A DNA stretch of 64,000 nt from Acanthosepion lycidas (GCA_963932145.1 OZ010590.1:57018074-57082073); one strand, 5' to 3'. Numbered from the stretch's first letter, positions 10,128 through 21,255 are shown. A program made the numbers and translations. The notes: a model not told the origin generated them from the letters alone.

Positions 10128-10823
10128 TCATGCCTACAATTAGAAGGAGTGTGACGAGGATGGTTTTTCCCATGATGCTGTTTTTTTAACTATCTTCACT
10201 TTTTGGCAACATTTATTGTTTTAAAAAGTGATTAGAATTGTAATAAAATCTAAACATATGGAAGTGAATTTATACATTTTCTTGAGAATTGATGACAAAA
10301 ATAATAAACACTATTTATATATTAGATTGTTTATCTACACTATTTATTTATTATATTATTTATTGGAAGTGTTGACAAAATATCAAATAGTTGCCAATTT
10401 ATTCAGAGATTATAAAATGGTAAATAAGGATTTCCTTATAGGTGGTTCACATATTTTAATAATTTAGTAAATTTTTATAAATTTATGAAAAAAAAATTGT
10501 TTTCACATTTATTTCTTTATAAATTGGTAAATGACAAATATTGCATTGCATTTGTTCTAATTGTATTGGTTCTTAGAATGTTGTAAATATAAAATTATTC
10601 TTGTAAACAATTTAATAAATAAACAGTGTTTAATATTTTTGTTGTAAATTCTTGATAGCAAAAAAAAATGTATAAATTCACTTTCATCATATGCTTAGGT
10701 TTTATTCCAATTCTAATCATTACTTTTTAAATCACTAAACATTAGCAAAAAGTGAAGGTAGTTAAAAGGTGGTATTATGGGAAAACCCCTCCTTCTGACA
10801 CTCAGTCTTACCGCAGGCATGAA
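10128..10823. mobile_element. Long inverted-repeat (foldback/MITE-like) element
   Basis: The left arm (about 10128-10360) and right arm (about 10600-10823) are imperfect inverted copies over more than 200 bp. Matching blocks include TTTTTCCCAT, CTTCACTTTTTG, GATTAGAATTG, AAGTGAATTTATACATTTT and ATTAAACACTGTTTA. The 240-bp centre has no coding motif. I found no transposase, and the target duplication is unclear. Confidence 0.7.
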
Positions 10824-10852
10824 GGTCTATGTTTGCCAAAGTTTTTATAATA

Positions 10853-10879
10853 CATATATATATATATATATATACACAA

Positions 10880-10936
<57 letters not shown>

Positions 10937-10937
10937 A

Positions 10938-10990
<53 letters not shown>
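10853..10990. repeat. (TA)n/(CA)n compound microsatellite
   Basis: Alternating TA and ACACAC blocks in two cycles. Confidence 0.95.
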
Positions 10991-10991
<1 letters not shown>

Positions 10992-11400
10992 TAAAGAAAA
11001 ACAGAACACTTTAAGGTACCATTATAATAATTTATTTCACCAGAGCCCCCTTAAAGGACGACGGATCATCAGATAGCACTTCCAAAAATGAAACGAAAAA
11101 TGGAATTAAAATTGATGGGTAGTGTAAGTTTTTGTAATTTAACAGAAAGTGTAGAAGGGGTAGTTAAAGAGACATGGTAGAGTTTAGGGAGGGTTTAATT
11201 TCATATCTCTCTCAATCATACTTAGTATTGGGGGAGGAGGAGTGACCAGACCTTGACCTATTTAGACGGTTAACTTAACGGAAGTGATATATTGAAATGG
11301 GAGGGGAGAAGAGAGAAAAGAAAAAGGAAAAAGAAAGACAAGAGAGAGGGAAATAAAGAGAAAGAGGCTATAATTGGGTTTTAGCAATTTATGTAAAGAA
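10991..11400 (-). mobile_element. Penelope-like terminal repeat with decayed hammerhead (minus)
   Basis: In reverse complement this matches 61600-62000: shared blocks include GGTTAACTTAA.GGAAGT.ATATATTG, a GAAATAA.TTATTA stretch and GG.ACCTTAAAGTG. The minus strand carries CTGATGA (11072 to 11066) and GAAA (11038 to 11035), the hammerhead core, joined by a potential stem with two mismatches. It abuts a (TA)n array. Assignment to a Penelope terminal repeat rests on the known presence of hammerheads in that class and is inference. Confidence 0.55.
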
Positions 11401-11406
11401 TATATA

Positions 11407-11460
<54 letters not shown>
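11401..11460. repeat. (TA)n microsatellite
   Basis: Near-pure TA array. Confidence 0.95.
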
Positions 11461-11463
<3 letters not shown>

Positions 11464-11599
11464 TACAGTGAATAAATGTTGAGGCTACTAAAATACATAA
11501 TAACTAAGAGATATAATTAGCTTTCCATTAGTAGTCAAGTAGCATAGATGATACACACTTGGCCAATCATGTCTCTTTTGATTCCTAATTGACTAGGAA

Positions 11600-11830
11600 G
11601 ATTTCCCACAGCAGGATGTGGTAGACTGGTTTGCTTACCAAGGCTATAAGACCTAATCTGTCCTGTTCAGCCTATAGCTGGTAATGAGAAGAGATGGCTT
11701 CATATCTTTCCTAAGGGTATTTACACATGAGTGAATATAATGAACCTGACTGGAATTCAAACTCGGTTTTCCGAATTCTAAGTCTGAGTCATTATCCATT
11801 ACACCACATTCACATCATTTTCCATTCCTC
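11600..11830 (-). repeat. SINE-S1 copy
   Basis: Minus-strand copy: GTGTAATGGATAATGACTC, a B-box-like GAGTTTGAATTCC head and the TAGCTATAGGCT...GACAGATTAGGTC tail, ending in a GTAGACTGG..TACC-like terminus. Confidence 0.7.
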
Positions 11831-12057
11831 AATTGAAATTCAGTGACTGGAAATCAGTCAATAATTCTAATCACTGATGGATAATGAGCTAATTTCATAC
11901 TTATTAATTACTGTGATTGGTCAGGTCATCAAATTAACTTAACTTTGTCAATTCATTCCTGATATTTATTTGCAGATGCAAAGAAATGAAACAATTTGGA
12001 TTCATTTACTTATTAATTCACTTGCATCCAAATGACCATTGTCCAATCATCAAATCA

Positions 12058-12735
12058 TGGCCTATTGTCCAGTTCACAATCTTCTCCTCTCTTTTGAACA
12101 GGAGTCAAGGTTTATCCCTTGTTTCCTGTTTAGGATTGGGTTTTCGGTCCATTCTAAAGTCTACTTCTAATGTCTTTGCCTGAACTTTGAAATTTTTTGT
12201 ACTAGTTATTAATTTTTTCCTGTTCAATAGGTATAGATAGGTTTGCCTATTACCCAGTTCACACTCCTCCTTGATCTATTGAACAGGAGTAGATCCCTTT
12301 TATCCCTTGTTTCCAGTTTAGGATTGGGTTTCAGGTTCATTCTAAAGTCTACTTCTAATGTCTCCACCAGAACTCTGAAACTGTATTTACTACTTATTTA
12401 ACATATTTTCCTTCTCAACAGGAGTAGATAGGTTCGCCTATCACCTGATTCACACTCTTCTTTGGTCTTTTGAACAGGAGTCAAGGTTTATCCCTTTTTT
12501 CCTGCTGAGGATTGGGTTTCAGTTCTTTCTAAAGTCTAATTCAACTCTATACTTCTAACATCTCCACCTAAACTCTGAAATTTTATTTATTATTTTTTTT
12601 TTTTTCTCACCAATAAAAATATATAGGTGTGCCTATCGTCCAATTTGTACTCCATGTCAGTCTTTTCAACAAAAGTAGAGGTTTATCTCTTGTTTCCTGT
12701 TTAGGATTGGGTTTCTGATTCCTTCTAAAATCTTC
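12058..12735 (+). repeat. Tandem array, about 190-bp unit, four copies
   Basis: Units start at about 12060, 12246, 12438 and 12632, each with CCTATYRYCCARTTCACACTC, TTTGAACAGGAGT, TTTATCCCTTGTTTCC, AGGATTGGGTTTC and TTCTAAAGTCTA. Copies differ by substitutions and small indels. The array runs straight into a LINE-A-type 3' terminus at 12736-12800. Confidence 0.85.
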
Positions 12736-12800
12736 GCAGTAACCCCTTATGTCTTAGCAACATCATCCTTTTGCTGGGGGTGAATTGATTAAATAAAAAT
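12736..12800 (+). mobile_element. LINE-A 3' terminus only
   Basis: CAGTAACCCCTTATGTCTTA followed by a TTGCTGGGGGTGAATTGATT tail matches the last 60 bp of LINE-A copies. No LINE-A coding sequence precedes it. Confidence 0.6.
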
Positions 12801-13345
12801 AAATTATCAGATCTGTAATAGTTAGTCACTGATTGATTTTATCTTGCAAATGTTATGTCTTTTTAAAAACTTCCGTTTTTGAATAAAGACTAATTTCGCT
12901 GTTGTTATGATTCCACCTCCTGCCACTTGTTTGGTTGAAGGTCAAGACGTAAAAATTGATAATATCTGAGTGAAATAGTCCTCGAATTGGTAAGTGAAAA
13001 AATGAGTATTGCTTAAGTAACGAGAACTTTTATTTTTGTATCATCATCACAAATAAATTGATAGGAAACACGCAGTGTCTAGTTCCTACAAAGGACAGTT
13101 CATACCAAAGGTTGTATATATATAGCAATCTGATGACATCGCATATTCTTCTGACAGTATATAGGGTGATTATTTCATGAATTATACATATCAGTATTTT
13201 TAGCTTTTTTTTTTTTATTTTTGGCTTAATCTTAATGTTCCTTTGTATGGTGTCTGGCCAATACTTTATTTTATTGGTTAATGATAGTTCATATGTACTT
13301 CTTTTCTTTTTGTTTTGAAGAAGTTGCTAAGTATTATACTTTACT
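12801..13345. other. No recognisable feature
   Basis: No coding motif or repeat relation seen. Confidence 0.45.
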
Positions 13346-13349
13346 TATC

Positions 13350-13860
13350 ATTTCACTCCAAGCAAGGCAATAAAGCCACTAAGACACAAGGGTCTACTGA
13401 GTGTTAAAGAATAAGAAAAAAAAAACTGCTATTAAGGAGACAGGGTGATCAAAGAACAAAATTTAAGAAATCAGAAGATAATGATTGATTAAAAAGCTGA
13501 CTGAGAATCAAGAATCTAGAAGACAGTTCCACAAACAAGAAGTGCAATAGAAGAAACTGTTATCATAGAACTTATGATTACATCTAGCCATTTTAACTTT
13601 AAAATGCTGAGACCTTGTCATCAATCTAGTACTCTGCTTGAATTCATAAAGTCTAGCTACCATAAAGGAAAGTTCTTCAGAACAATTACCATGAATGTAT
13701 TTATAGAAAAGGCACAGGGAAGCTATAGCACTGGGAAAGGGACTTTTTAAAGAACTTTGTAAAAATGACATCATTATGAGAAGCTGACATGCAGATGGAG
13801 ATCTAGAGAAATATTTTTGTAAAGACATAAAATGAAGCATTAAATAGATAGATGAAAACT
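13350..13860 (-). pseudogene. LINE-A 3' end (minus)
   Basis: The minus strand reads IASLCLFYKYIHGNCSEELS, then VARLYEFKQSTRLMTRSQHF and LWNCLLDS, the LINE-A tail. Its 3' terminus (CACTCCAAGCAAGGCAATAA on plus) is intact. The part beyond 13740 (GACATCATTATGAGAAGCTG) also occurs in the copy at 32205. Confidence 0.75.
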
Positions 13861-14179
13861 TCCCTCTTTTCTAAGATTAATATGACAAAACTATGAATAA
13901 AGTATGATAATTTATTCCTATAATAAGAAGAGAGGTGATTTTGAAACAGTTTTAATATGCTTACACATAAAAAATTGTATAAAGCTATTTACCAGATACC
14001 ACAAACATCTGAGAATAGACCAGATGAAACATTATCTTGGAAACAAAAGTGGTGAAGATACTAATTTCTATAATTCATAGAATGATGACACAACATTTTG
14101 TCAAACATTGCTGTAAAATAAACGACTGGTAAAATACAAGACTGGTAATAAATCTTTTGGTCAAAACAGCAAATAAATT

Positions 14180-14505
14180 TATGTGCCATGTCCTTTCAGG
14201 ACATTGCCAATTCTGGCGCTTCAGAACTTCCTATCTTCAGTAAATCTTACCAATGTTTGTCTTTTTACTATCTCCCTTTACCTGTTCTGCCATCCATTTA
14301 CACACGCATGTTAAGTAAGTTAATAGCTGTTTCATGCCTTCAGGATTTGAGGGTCAAATTCTCCTAGACCTCTTTCCTTTATCTAATTGTATTTTTTTTA
14401 TCTTAAGCATGAGTGTTCTTTTTGTTTCCTTAAATGTTCCTTATCGTTTACATGTTCAGTCCCTGTCAGTGGGAAAGTGACTGAAACCAAATGGCCAGAT
14501 CAGAT
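14180..14505. mobile_element. LINE-A rearranged fragment
   Basis: 14180-14460 matches the upstream part of the 8480 copy on the plus strand. It then joins, at about 14463, a 40-bp minus-strand LINE-A piece (coding FGFSHFPT in reverse). This is an inversion junction inside one truncated copy. Confidence 0.6.
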
Positions 14506-14754
14506 CAAGTTAAAAAATGAGGAAATTCATTTTTAAAGGATAAGTTCTTGTTTATTTTTACTTTAATTACAGACAAAAACCATAAAAATTATATTTGAAC
14601 CCCTTTTGGATTATAAAATAATATGAAAATAAAACAATTGTTAGGTTCATAAATTTTTAACAGCAGGAAACTCTTGAAAATATTTCTGGAACAACTCGAT
14701 TGTCACTATTTTTGTCTATTTTCTCTTCAAGAAGTATGCATGCAAGATTAATAC

Positions 14755-14792
14755 TTGGCTTGTTCTTGTGGCTTGTTCTTGTGGCTTGTTCC
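14755..14792. repeat. Short tandem repeat, 13-bp unit
   Basis: GGCTTGTTCTTGT is repeated nearly three times. Confidence 0.85.
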
Positions 14793-14799
14793 AGAAAAT

Positions 14800-15425
14800 G
14801 ATGTAACCACATGATTCCAAGAGATGCTGATTAGTTATTTAGATACTAATCATGAAATGTGCTTGTATCATCAAAAAATAGTTTAAAACATCAATTGATA
14901 ATATCTACTGATCTCTAGTGTCACATCAGTTGATTATTCTTACCAATTAAGGGTTGAAACAGTGAGATCAATATATCAATGAACTTGAGACATTATTCAG
15001 AAAGTCTAATATGATCAAACTACGAAGATGAGGATAACCGAATATGGAATCTCAGAACTTGAAACAATAAAAGATGCTGAAATGTATATGAGTTATAATA
15101 TCGTGATAATAACAATAGGATATTTGCTTGAATAATATATGGAATAATAACTATGCTTTATTTTGGAACTTCAAATATTACACAGAAAGTCTGGACAATG
15201 CACCAAGTAAAATATTTTACTACAAACAACAAAGATGAAGATATTTATCGAATAATGACATTAATTCATCTCATCAATTCAAAAGTACTCTCAGTATCCC
15301 CTAGTATAATAGTGCGTATTTGTTGTATTAATATTAATATGTGTACCATAACTCATGCAAAGGATTTGACAACACTTTCTTCATAGTTAGCGATGACTTA
15401 CTTTAACTAAATTCCATTTGAAATT
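14800..15425. other. No recognisable feature
   Basis: AT-rich, short unrelated ORFs only. Confidence 0.45.
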
Positions 15426-15705
15426 GCTAGATGCAACCGTAAGTTCTATGCCAACAGTTTCTTCTCTTGCACTTCTTCTTTATGGAACTCTGTTCTGGCT
15501 TCTTGCTTTCCAGTCACGTTTCATCCTCACAAATTTCACTGCATTTAAATTTAAATGTTATCTTCTGTCTTCTTAATTCCTGTTCTTTTATTATTCTATC
15601 CTCAATAACCTTTTATTCTTTTTCTCCTATTCTTTCACACTCAGTAACTCCTTGCATCTTAGTGGTTTTACTGGCTTGCTTGGGATGAAATGATTAAAAA
15701 AAATA
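15425..15705 (+). pseudogene. LINE-A 3' end
   Basis: Blocks RCNRKFYANSFFSCTSSLWN-like (in two frames) and HLNLNVIFCLL precede CTTGCTTGGGATGAAATGAT and an A-rich tail. About 280 bp long, so strongly 5'-truncated. Confidence 0.75.
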
Positions 15706-15749
15706 ATAACACACTTGAAACACTAAATATATATTTCTGTCTGTATTTA

Positions 15750-16035
15750 TGAGATGAGGTATTGTAATCATTTACACTATTTACATTGTTCACACTGTTG
15801 CTCTCATCTTTGTTTTCGCGTTCATGACGTTTCAACAGCTGTATGTTCTGGCCTTCTTCAGGTGCTTGGAACTTCAAACCAAACCCTTTATTTCATCCAC
15901 TGGGGTAGATTGTTCTAGTTCCACGTGCCATGCCTCTTCCAATAACTCAACTCTCCAAGTTTTTTATTTACCTCTGCTGTGGCCAGGTATTGAACTCACA
16001 ACTCTTTGGGTCAAGTCACTCGATTACTTCAACCA
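15750..16035 (-). repeat. TTB repeat with tRNA-like module
   Basis: It starts with TTTACACTATTTACATTGTT and contains a reverse-strand CCTGAAGAAGGCC...GAAACGTCATGA stretch (15862 to 15824). On the minus strand a tRNA-like segment ends with GAGTTCAATACCTGG (B-box-like, 15984-15998). Relatives are at 35740, 45165 and 54675. CTGAAGA and GAAAC resemble a hammerhead core, but the helix between them does not form cleanly. Confidence 0.6.
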
Positions 16036-16047
16036 AAGTTTTATCCA

Positions 16048-16578
16048 TGACATAATGGAATAACCTGTCACCCCCATGAGTGACTACACTATAGGTAGTA
16101 ACTGCCTATAAGTATCTGTAAGGTAACGGACTATGGGAGACTTGCTGGGATCTGTTCCAGTAAGACGGTTGAACTCTCTGCCTTTGGGCAGAGAGTAACC
16201 TGGACGAGGCTCTGCCGAAGGGCAGAGTCTCGATCGGGGAGGTTGACCAACCTGATTCTGTTTTTACAGTTTCTACGGGCATTTTTTGGCCAAGCCTACA
16301 GGCTCGGAAAACCCACATAAAACTCGGCCCTGTGCCACATCTTTCCCTTATGGGGGGGGGCAAGTAAATATTGACTTGCTGGGATCTGTTGAGTATGACT
16401 CAGACTTACGTGAGAACTACCGACCTTCCAATAGCTGCATTCATTACTGGATTGACTTGTGATGATCGTACGCATAACTGTTAACTTGTTTCTTATTCTA
16501 CTGGTTTTACAATAAACCATTACTTATTTATCCACCATGTTTGTCAAGTATATGTTCCTATTAGCACGGAATATAACA
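16048..16578 (+). mobile_element. Solo LTR, 531 bp, with 5-bp target duplication
   Basis: It begins TGACATAATGGAATAACC and ends ACGGAATATAACA. The flanks are ATCCA at 16043-16047 and 16579-16583, an exact target duplication. A second copy with its own duplication is at 58235-58705. An ACAATAAACC polyadenylation-like signal is near 16510. Several internal palindromes stand out, for example CTCTCTGCC..GGGCAGAGAG. No internal coding region is present, so it is a recombined solo LTR. The superfamily (Gypsy or BEL) cannot be told from the LTR alone. Confidence 0.85.
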
Positions 16579-16583
16579 ATCCA

Positions 16584-18080
16584 CTAGGCCATGTGTCAAT
16601 TAAAAGAAGGTATATTTTATCATAAATTGAGGGAATATATATAAACACACTTAAGACAGATTTAGTTGTGTTCGTAGAATTTTTCCTGCCTTCTTTTCAA
16701 TGGTACAATGAAATATTAATTAGAGGAGTGATCAATAAGTCATGGTAGCATTTTTATCTTTATTGGTTACAAAAATGGCAATCATTGTCATTTGTAATGA
16801 AAACATATCCTGATGCCTTCTCTTTTCTATATATTGTGTCCATTTTTCTTAAAGTTCATTTTTTCTTGAAGCTATCAACTTTTTCATCATACTTCAGTGA
16901 AACATTCACTTTCTAAATTCTGTCTATAAGAATACAATGTAAGTTACTTTAGTATACAATTCACACAGTATTATAACTCTAAAAAATTATTTAAAATTCA
17001 CATAACATCACATCTCCATAAAATCTGCATTTAAAATTCACAGAATATACTGTATCTACCTGCCTACACACACAAATGTTCACACAACATCCGCATAGGA
17101 AAAGACACCAATATCTTCAAACATACTCATTGGTCCATACTGACCAATGAAATATACTTAAATCCAAAATTCTGTCTGGGAGTCCACCGAGGGTTATTTA
17201 ATGAAGAGGCTCAGACAGAAGAAAAAAAGAGTGGGAGACACAGAGGCACACAGAGTCACAAACAGATGTATTATGTCATTGTCATCTTTGCAATCAGACT
17301 GAGACAACATTTCACAGACAGTTGAAGAATATATACAAATTACCTTTCCATAGAAATATGACATGGAATAGCAAGTCAAAATACAACTTCACAAACTAAT
17401 CACGCTTGAAGCAACAAAAGATTAAATTTCTAATATATAACATATGAACTCTGAAAACTTTGACCTATTTAAGACAAATCATCATGCAGCTAAGTAAAAC
17501 AAGAACATTTTCTATCTATCTATCTTTTAACACTGCATTCACATCCACTGTGAATAAATTCACTTAAGTTTGCTTCTGTATTTTGTTTCTGTAAATAAAC
17601 ATTGCTAACCTTCATCATGTCTTTCCTCACATCATTTATGTTGCATGACTGAAAGAAGGAATACATTTCGATCAAAATCCTTTTGATATTTATAGAAGAC
17701 AAATTTCTACCTTTCTCTTTCCCACCATCCACAACAATATCTTCATAGAAATTATTTTAAATTATTTTAATAGAACAGTGTTTATGCAAATAGTGTTATC
17801 ATTGATAGGAACTATTCATGCGTATCCTCCTCATGTCAATTTAAAATGATTCCTTCTTTTTGTATATATTGGCATCATTTTGTTCAGATTTTCTTGAATT
17901 CAGATGAAGATTTGAAAATTTTCCAACAAATTTCATTGAAATTTTCATTTTCAAAAACTATAGTTTATAATTATAGTTTAGATATGGAAAAAGAGATGAC
18001 ATCGGTTCAAACTGATGCCAGGATGATTTAGGTTAATGATTGAATTGAGATAAATATTAGTGCATTTACTATTTTTTAAT
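16584..18080. other. No recognisable feature
   Basis: Mostly AT-rich single-copy-looking sequence with short ORFs lacking motifs. GAGGAGTGATCAATAAGTCA near 16723 resembles a mariner-type terminus but no partner was found. Confidence 0.4.
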
Positions 18081-18084
18081 ACCA

Positions 18085-18115
<31 letters not shown>

Positions 18116-18129
18116 ATATATATATATAT
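18081..18129. repeat. (TATC)n then (TA)n microsatellite
   Basis: TCTATCTATCTATCTA array grading into TA. Confidence 0.95.
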
Positions 18130-18347
18130 CAGTGTAACCCGGATATAAGAGAGTTGTTGGGACCGGAGAAGAAGTCTCTTATATCCGTGTTTCTCTTATA
18201 TCCGGGTTTGGTCTATTATATATACATTAACACAGGCTCTAATTTGGGACCAGAGAAAATCTCTCTTATATCCGTGTTTCTCTTATATCCGTGTTTCTCT
18301 TATATCCGTGTTTCTCTTATATCCGGGTCTCTTATATCCGGTTTATA
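18130..18347. mobile_element. Tigger-like MITE with amplified subterminal repeat
   Basis: The left end is CAGTGTAACCCGGATATAAG, and the right end carries the inverse CTTATATCCGGTTTATA. The inverse motif TTCTCTTATATCCGTG (16 bp) is repeated at least seven times between 18172 and 18345. A CATTGGAACC...GACATATGAG terminus occurs on the Tigger element at 43351, supporting a pogo/Tigger relation (inference). Confidence 0.55.
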
Positions 18348-18515
18348 TATATTGTGTTGTGGAGTTATTTTGCAGTGGAGGCTGGTATTTGTACTAAATT
18401 GGCCCTAAATAGGTTCAACATACAAAACGTTAGGAACTTGATATGATAGGTATCACGCAGAGTAATCTTTTTGGGGTTGCTGACTACTTTCATATTCAAT
18501 TAACTGTTGACTACT

Positions 18516-18977
18516 GTCGTCCGACATCGACTAGTATTTAGTCACCCCCCCACGAGGGTATCATGTGGCACAAGGCCGGTTTAATGTGGGATCTCCGAGC
18601 CCGTGGGCTCGGCCAAAAATATGCCCTTTGAACCCGTATAAACGGGTTCAGGGTCGGTTTACCTCCCCGAACGAGACTACACCCTTCGGCGTAGCCTCGT
18701 TCGGGTTCCTCCCCGCCCGAAGGCAGAGAGTTCAACCGTTCAGTCGGTCGTCCGACATCGACTAGTATTTAGTCACCCCCCCACAAGGGTATCATGTGGC
18801 ACAAGGCCGGTTTAATGTGGGATCTCCGAGCCCGTGGGCTCGGCCAAAAATATGCCCTTTGAACCCGTATAAACGGGTTCAGGGTCGGTTTACCTCCCCG
18901 AAAGAGAATCCGCCCTTCGGCGTAGCCTCTTTCGGGTTCCTCCCCGCCCGAAGGCAGAGAGTTCAACCGTTCAGCCG
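18516..18977 (-). repeat. GC-rich 231-bp tandem repeat derived from the solo-LTR family
   Basis: GTCGTCCGACATCGACT recurs at 18516, 18747 and 18978, exactly 231 bp apart, giving two nearly identical full units. On the minus strand each unit aligns with the middle of the LTRs at 16048 and 58235: GTTGAACTCTCTGCCTT, GACGAGGCT.TGCCGAAGGG, GGCA.TTTTTTGGCC and CTGTGCCACAT. Each unit holds three palindromes: CCGAGCCCGTGGGCTCGG, TGAACCCG..CGGGTTCA and CGAACGAG..CTCGTTCG. Compensating changes keep the last pairing in the second unit (AAGAGA/TCTTTC). Confidence 0.85.
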
Positions 18978-19072
18978 GTCGTCCGACATCGACTGACCCC
19001 GGTTTCTCTTACTACTCCTACTTATATTAGGTGGGGGAGTCTATTAACTATAGAATAGGTGTGTTTCACCAT

Positions 19073-19125
<53 letters not shown>
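19073..19125. repeat. (TA)n microsatellite
   Basis: Pure TA array. Confidence 0.95.
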
Positions 19126-19299
19126 ATTAAAAAAACACAAAAATCTGTATTTATTACAATAACATCAATAAACACATCCATATTGTTAAATATAATACAA
19201 TAATAGGAACTTAAAATATTATGTTGAGTGATAAATAATTTCCGTTTTTGCTTACCAACTTCATTCTTCAAAAAATAAAGTGCAATTATATTTTATTCA

Positions 19300-19860
19300 A
19301 TTATATATCCACTATTTTTCTAATGACTTGTCCCTTATCATGCAGCCCTTACATACCTTTTAGACAAAATTCTGCAAGTTTTGATGGGAAAAAAGTTTTA
19401 AATAAACAACTGAATTTGGTTTTCATTAGAGAAAGTTTTCTCCATCAAATCATTTTGCAGCAATCAAATAGATAATAAGTAGTTGGTGCAAGACAGACGG
19501 AATATGGCTGATTGGGTGGAACATACCAACCATGTCCCAAAACATTTCCTTTTTTATTACTTCAATATGGAGCTTTGCATTGTCATGTAAGAGAACAACA
19601 TTCTTCATACTGACAAATACACTTTTTAAATAAACTTTTATGGACATGTTGCCACTGCTAAATGTGCATTTATTATTCGATTGTATTTTAAGAATAAAGG
19701 AATACTATCCCAGTGATCCTTACGCACACCAACATTATCCGTCTTTCATAAAGTTCAGGTTTTGGGATCTGTTTTGGGAATTTATCTGTGTCAAGTCACT
19801 CTCTTTTGTATTGGACATTATCCAGTGTTAGTGTATTACAGATTTATTCTTAACTGCCAC
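19300..19860 (-). pseudogene. Mariner transposase pseudogene
   Basis: Minus-strand reading, with stops and frame changes, follows a mariner transposase from the DNV.YKR block (about 19820), through PKPELYERRIMLVC (about 19750-19710), NVVLLHDNAKLH (about 19600, the second catalytic Asp region), and a degraded YSPDLAPSDYHLF-type region seen as TTYYLFDCCK (about 19470), to FFPSKLAEFCLKG (about 19380). The N-terminal DNA-binding domain is not convincing. No terminal repeats identified. Confidence 0.7.
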
Positions 19861-20237
19861 ATATGATTAATAGTTAGGATGATACATTCATCTTTACAAA
19901 TTCTTCCCTAAAACGGAAATTACTTATGACACAACCTAATAAATCAGTTTTGTAGAATTTGAAAGAGAAAGAAATCCTTCCAAAAAATTACATTGTGAAA
20001 GGTTTCAACATTTTTTGCTAGTCTGAATAAAAAGTTGCTTGTCAATAATTTTCTATTTAGATCCTAAGAGTCAGAGAAATGAAAAGTTAAAGGAAAAAAA
20101 TAAATATAAGAAAAGAAATTTGATTTCCCAAGTTTGAAGCAAATTTTTATATAGGAACATATTGTGGTGAGATTAGGCCCCAACACAGATGATTGGCTGG
20201 AATGAAGATGCATATCGGCAGCAGTCTGGGACAAGTC

Positions 20238-20612
20238 AATGTGTAGTGTAATGGTTATCAAGCTTGTCTTGCTAGATCAATTATCTCTGAATTGTGAGTT
20301 CAGTCCTCACTGGGTGCTCAACACTTTTAGTTTTGTGACACATCTAATCACATTCAGAAAATCATTGGGTACTTCGATGTGGTTTAATAATTAGCAAGCC
20401 TGTCTTGGTAGATCAATTATCACTGATCCTCACTGGGTGCTCAGGACTTACAGTTTTGTGCCACATCTAAGCTGTGCATAGAAAATCATTGAAAACTTCA
20501 ATGTTGCATACTGGTTAGGTTTGTCCAATTACAACTGAGTAGTGAGTTCAATCCTCACTAGGTGCTTCACACTTTCAGCCTCATGCCACATCTAAGCTAT
20601 GCTTAGGAAAAT
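20238..20612 (+). repeat. Three tandem tRNA-like (SINE head) units
   Basis: Units start near 20238, 20374 and 20497. Each has an ATGGTTATCAAG-like A-box region, a GAGTTCAGTCCTCACTGGG-like B-box region and a TTTTGTGCCACATCTAAGC tail. The second unit has lost part of the B box. Spacing of the boxes fits a tRNA-derived Pol III promoter. Confidence 0.65.
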
Positions 20613-20648
20613 TCACCAAAATGATTTCAAAAAGTCAACCTCTTCAGC

Positions 20649-20720
20649 TTTATATCATAAAGAAACAATTTATACATTGCTATTTAATTCTTTGTATAAA
20701 TTGTTTCTTTATGATATAAA
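20649..20720. repeat. Perfect hairpin and its later half-copy
   Basis: TTATATCATAAAGAAACAAT..TATAC and its inverse flank a short loop. The right half plus loop recurs directly at 21218-21262 just before a (TA)n array. Confidence 0.85.
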
Positions 20721-21217
20721 ATATAAGCTGCACACCCTAATATATTTACAACATTATATCCGCAGGACAGTAATAATCAGAATTTTAAATTCTATGGAAA
20801 ACTACTAAGACATTTTTACCAATTGGATTATACTTAAGTCCATTTCTCTTTAACTGATAAACACATATAACAAGAAAATTTTATGAATTTTCCGAATTCA
20901 AACAAAATTCTCACTTCATCGATTTGAACAAGTACTCTAGTGTTGCAGCATTGCACACTCCAAAACATATTTAACTGTCATTAATAGCATAATTAAAAAA
21001 ACATCTTCCGGTCTACATATATTTTGTCTTAATGTTTGCCTATGTATGGAAAAAAATGCTCCCATAAGATGACAATTTGAAATTGTTGAAAGTACTTGGC
21101 ATGTGTCTTCCATCTGACATCTGCTCTAATATAATAATCTTATTATTCAAGGAATTGATAGTAAGCTAATGTCTCATTAAGACTTGTTAGCGAAGTGCTT
21201 TTACATTAATTACATTA
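20721..21217. other. No recognisable feature
   Basis: AT-rich, nothing recognised. Confidence 0.4.
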
Positions 21218-21255
21218 ACATTGCTATTTAATTCTTTGTATAAATTGTTTCTTTA

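Noticed and set aside
10777-11076. Open frames of Tyr-Ile and Thr-His repeats
   Set aside because: They are translated (TA)n and (CA)n arrays; the same applies at 21221-21403, 36360-36684, 37191-37463 and 59412-59718.
15824-15862. Hammerhead in the TTB repeat
   Set aside because: CTGAAGA and GAAACGTC are present, but the bases next to the core do not form stem II.
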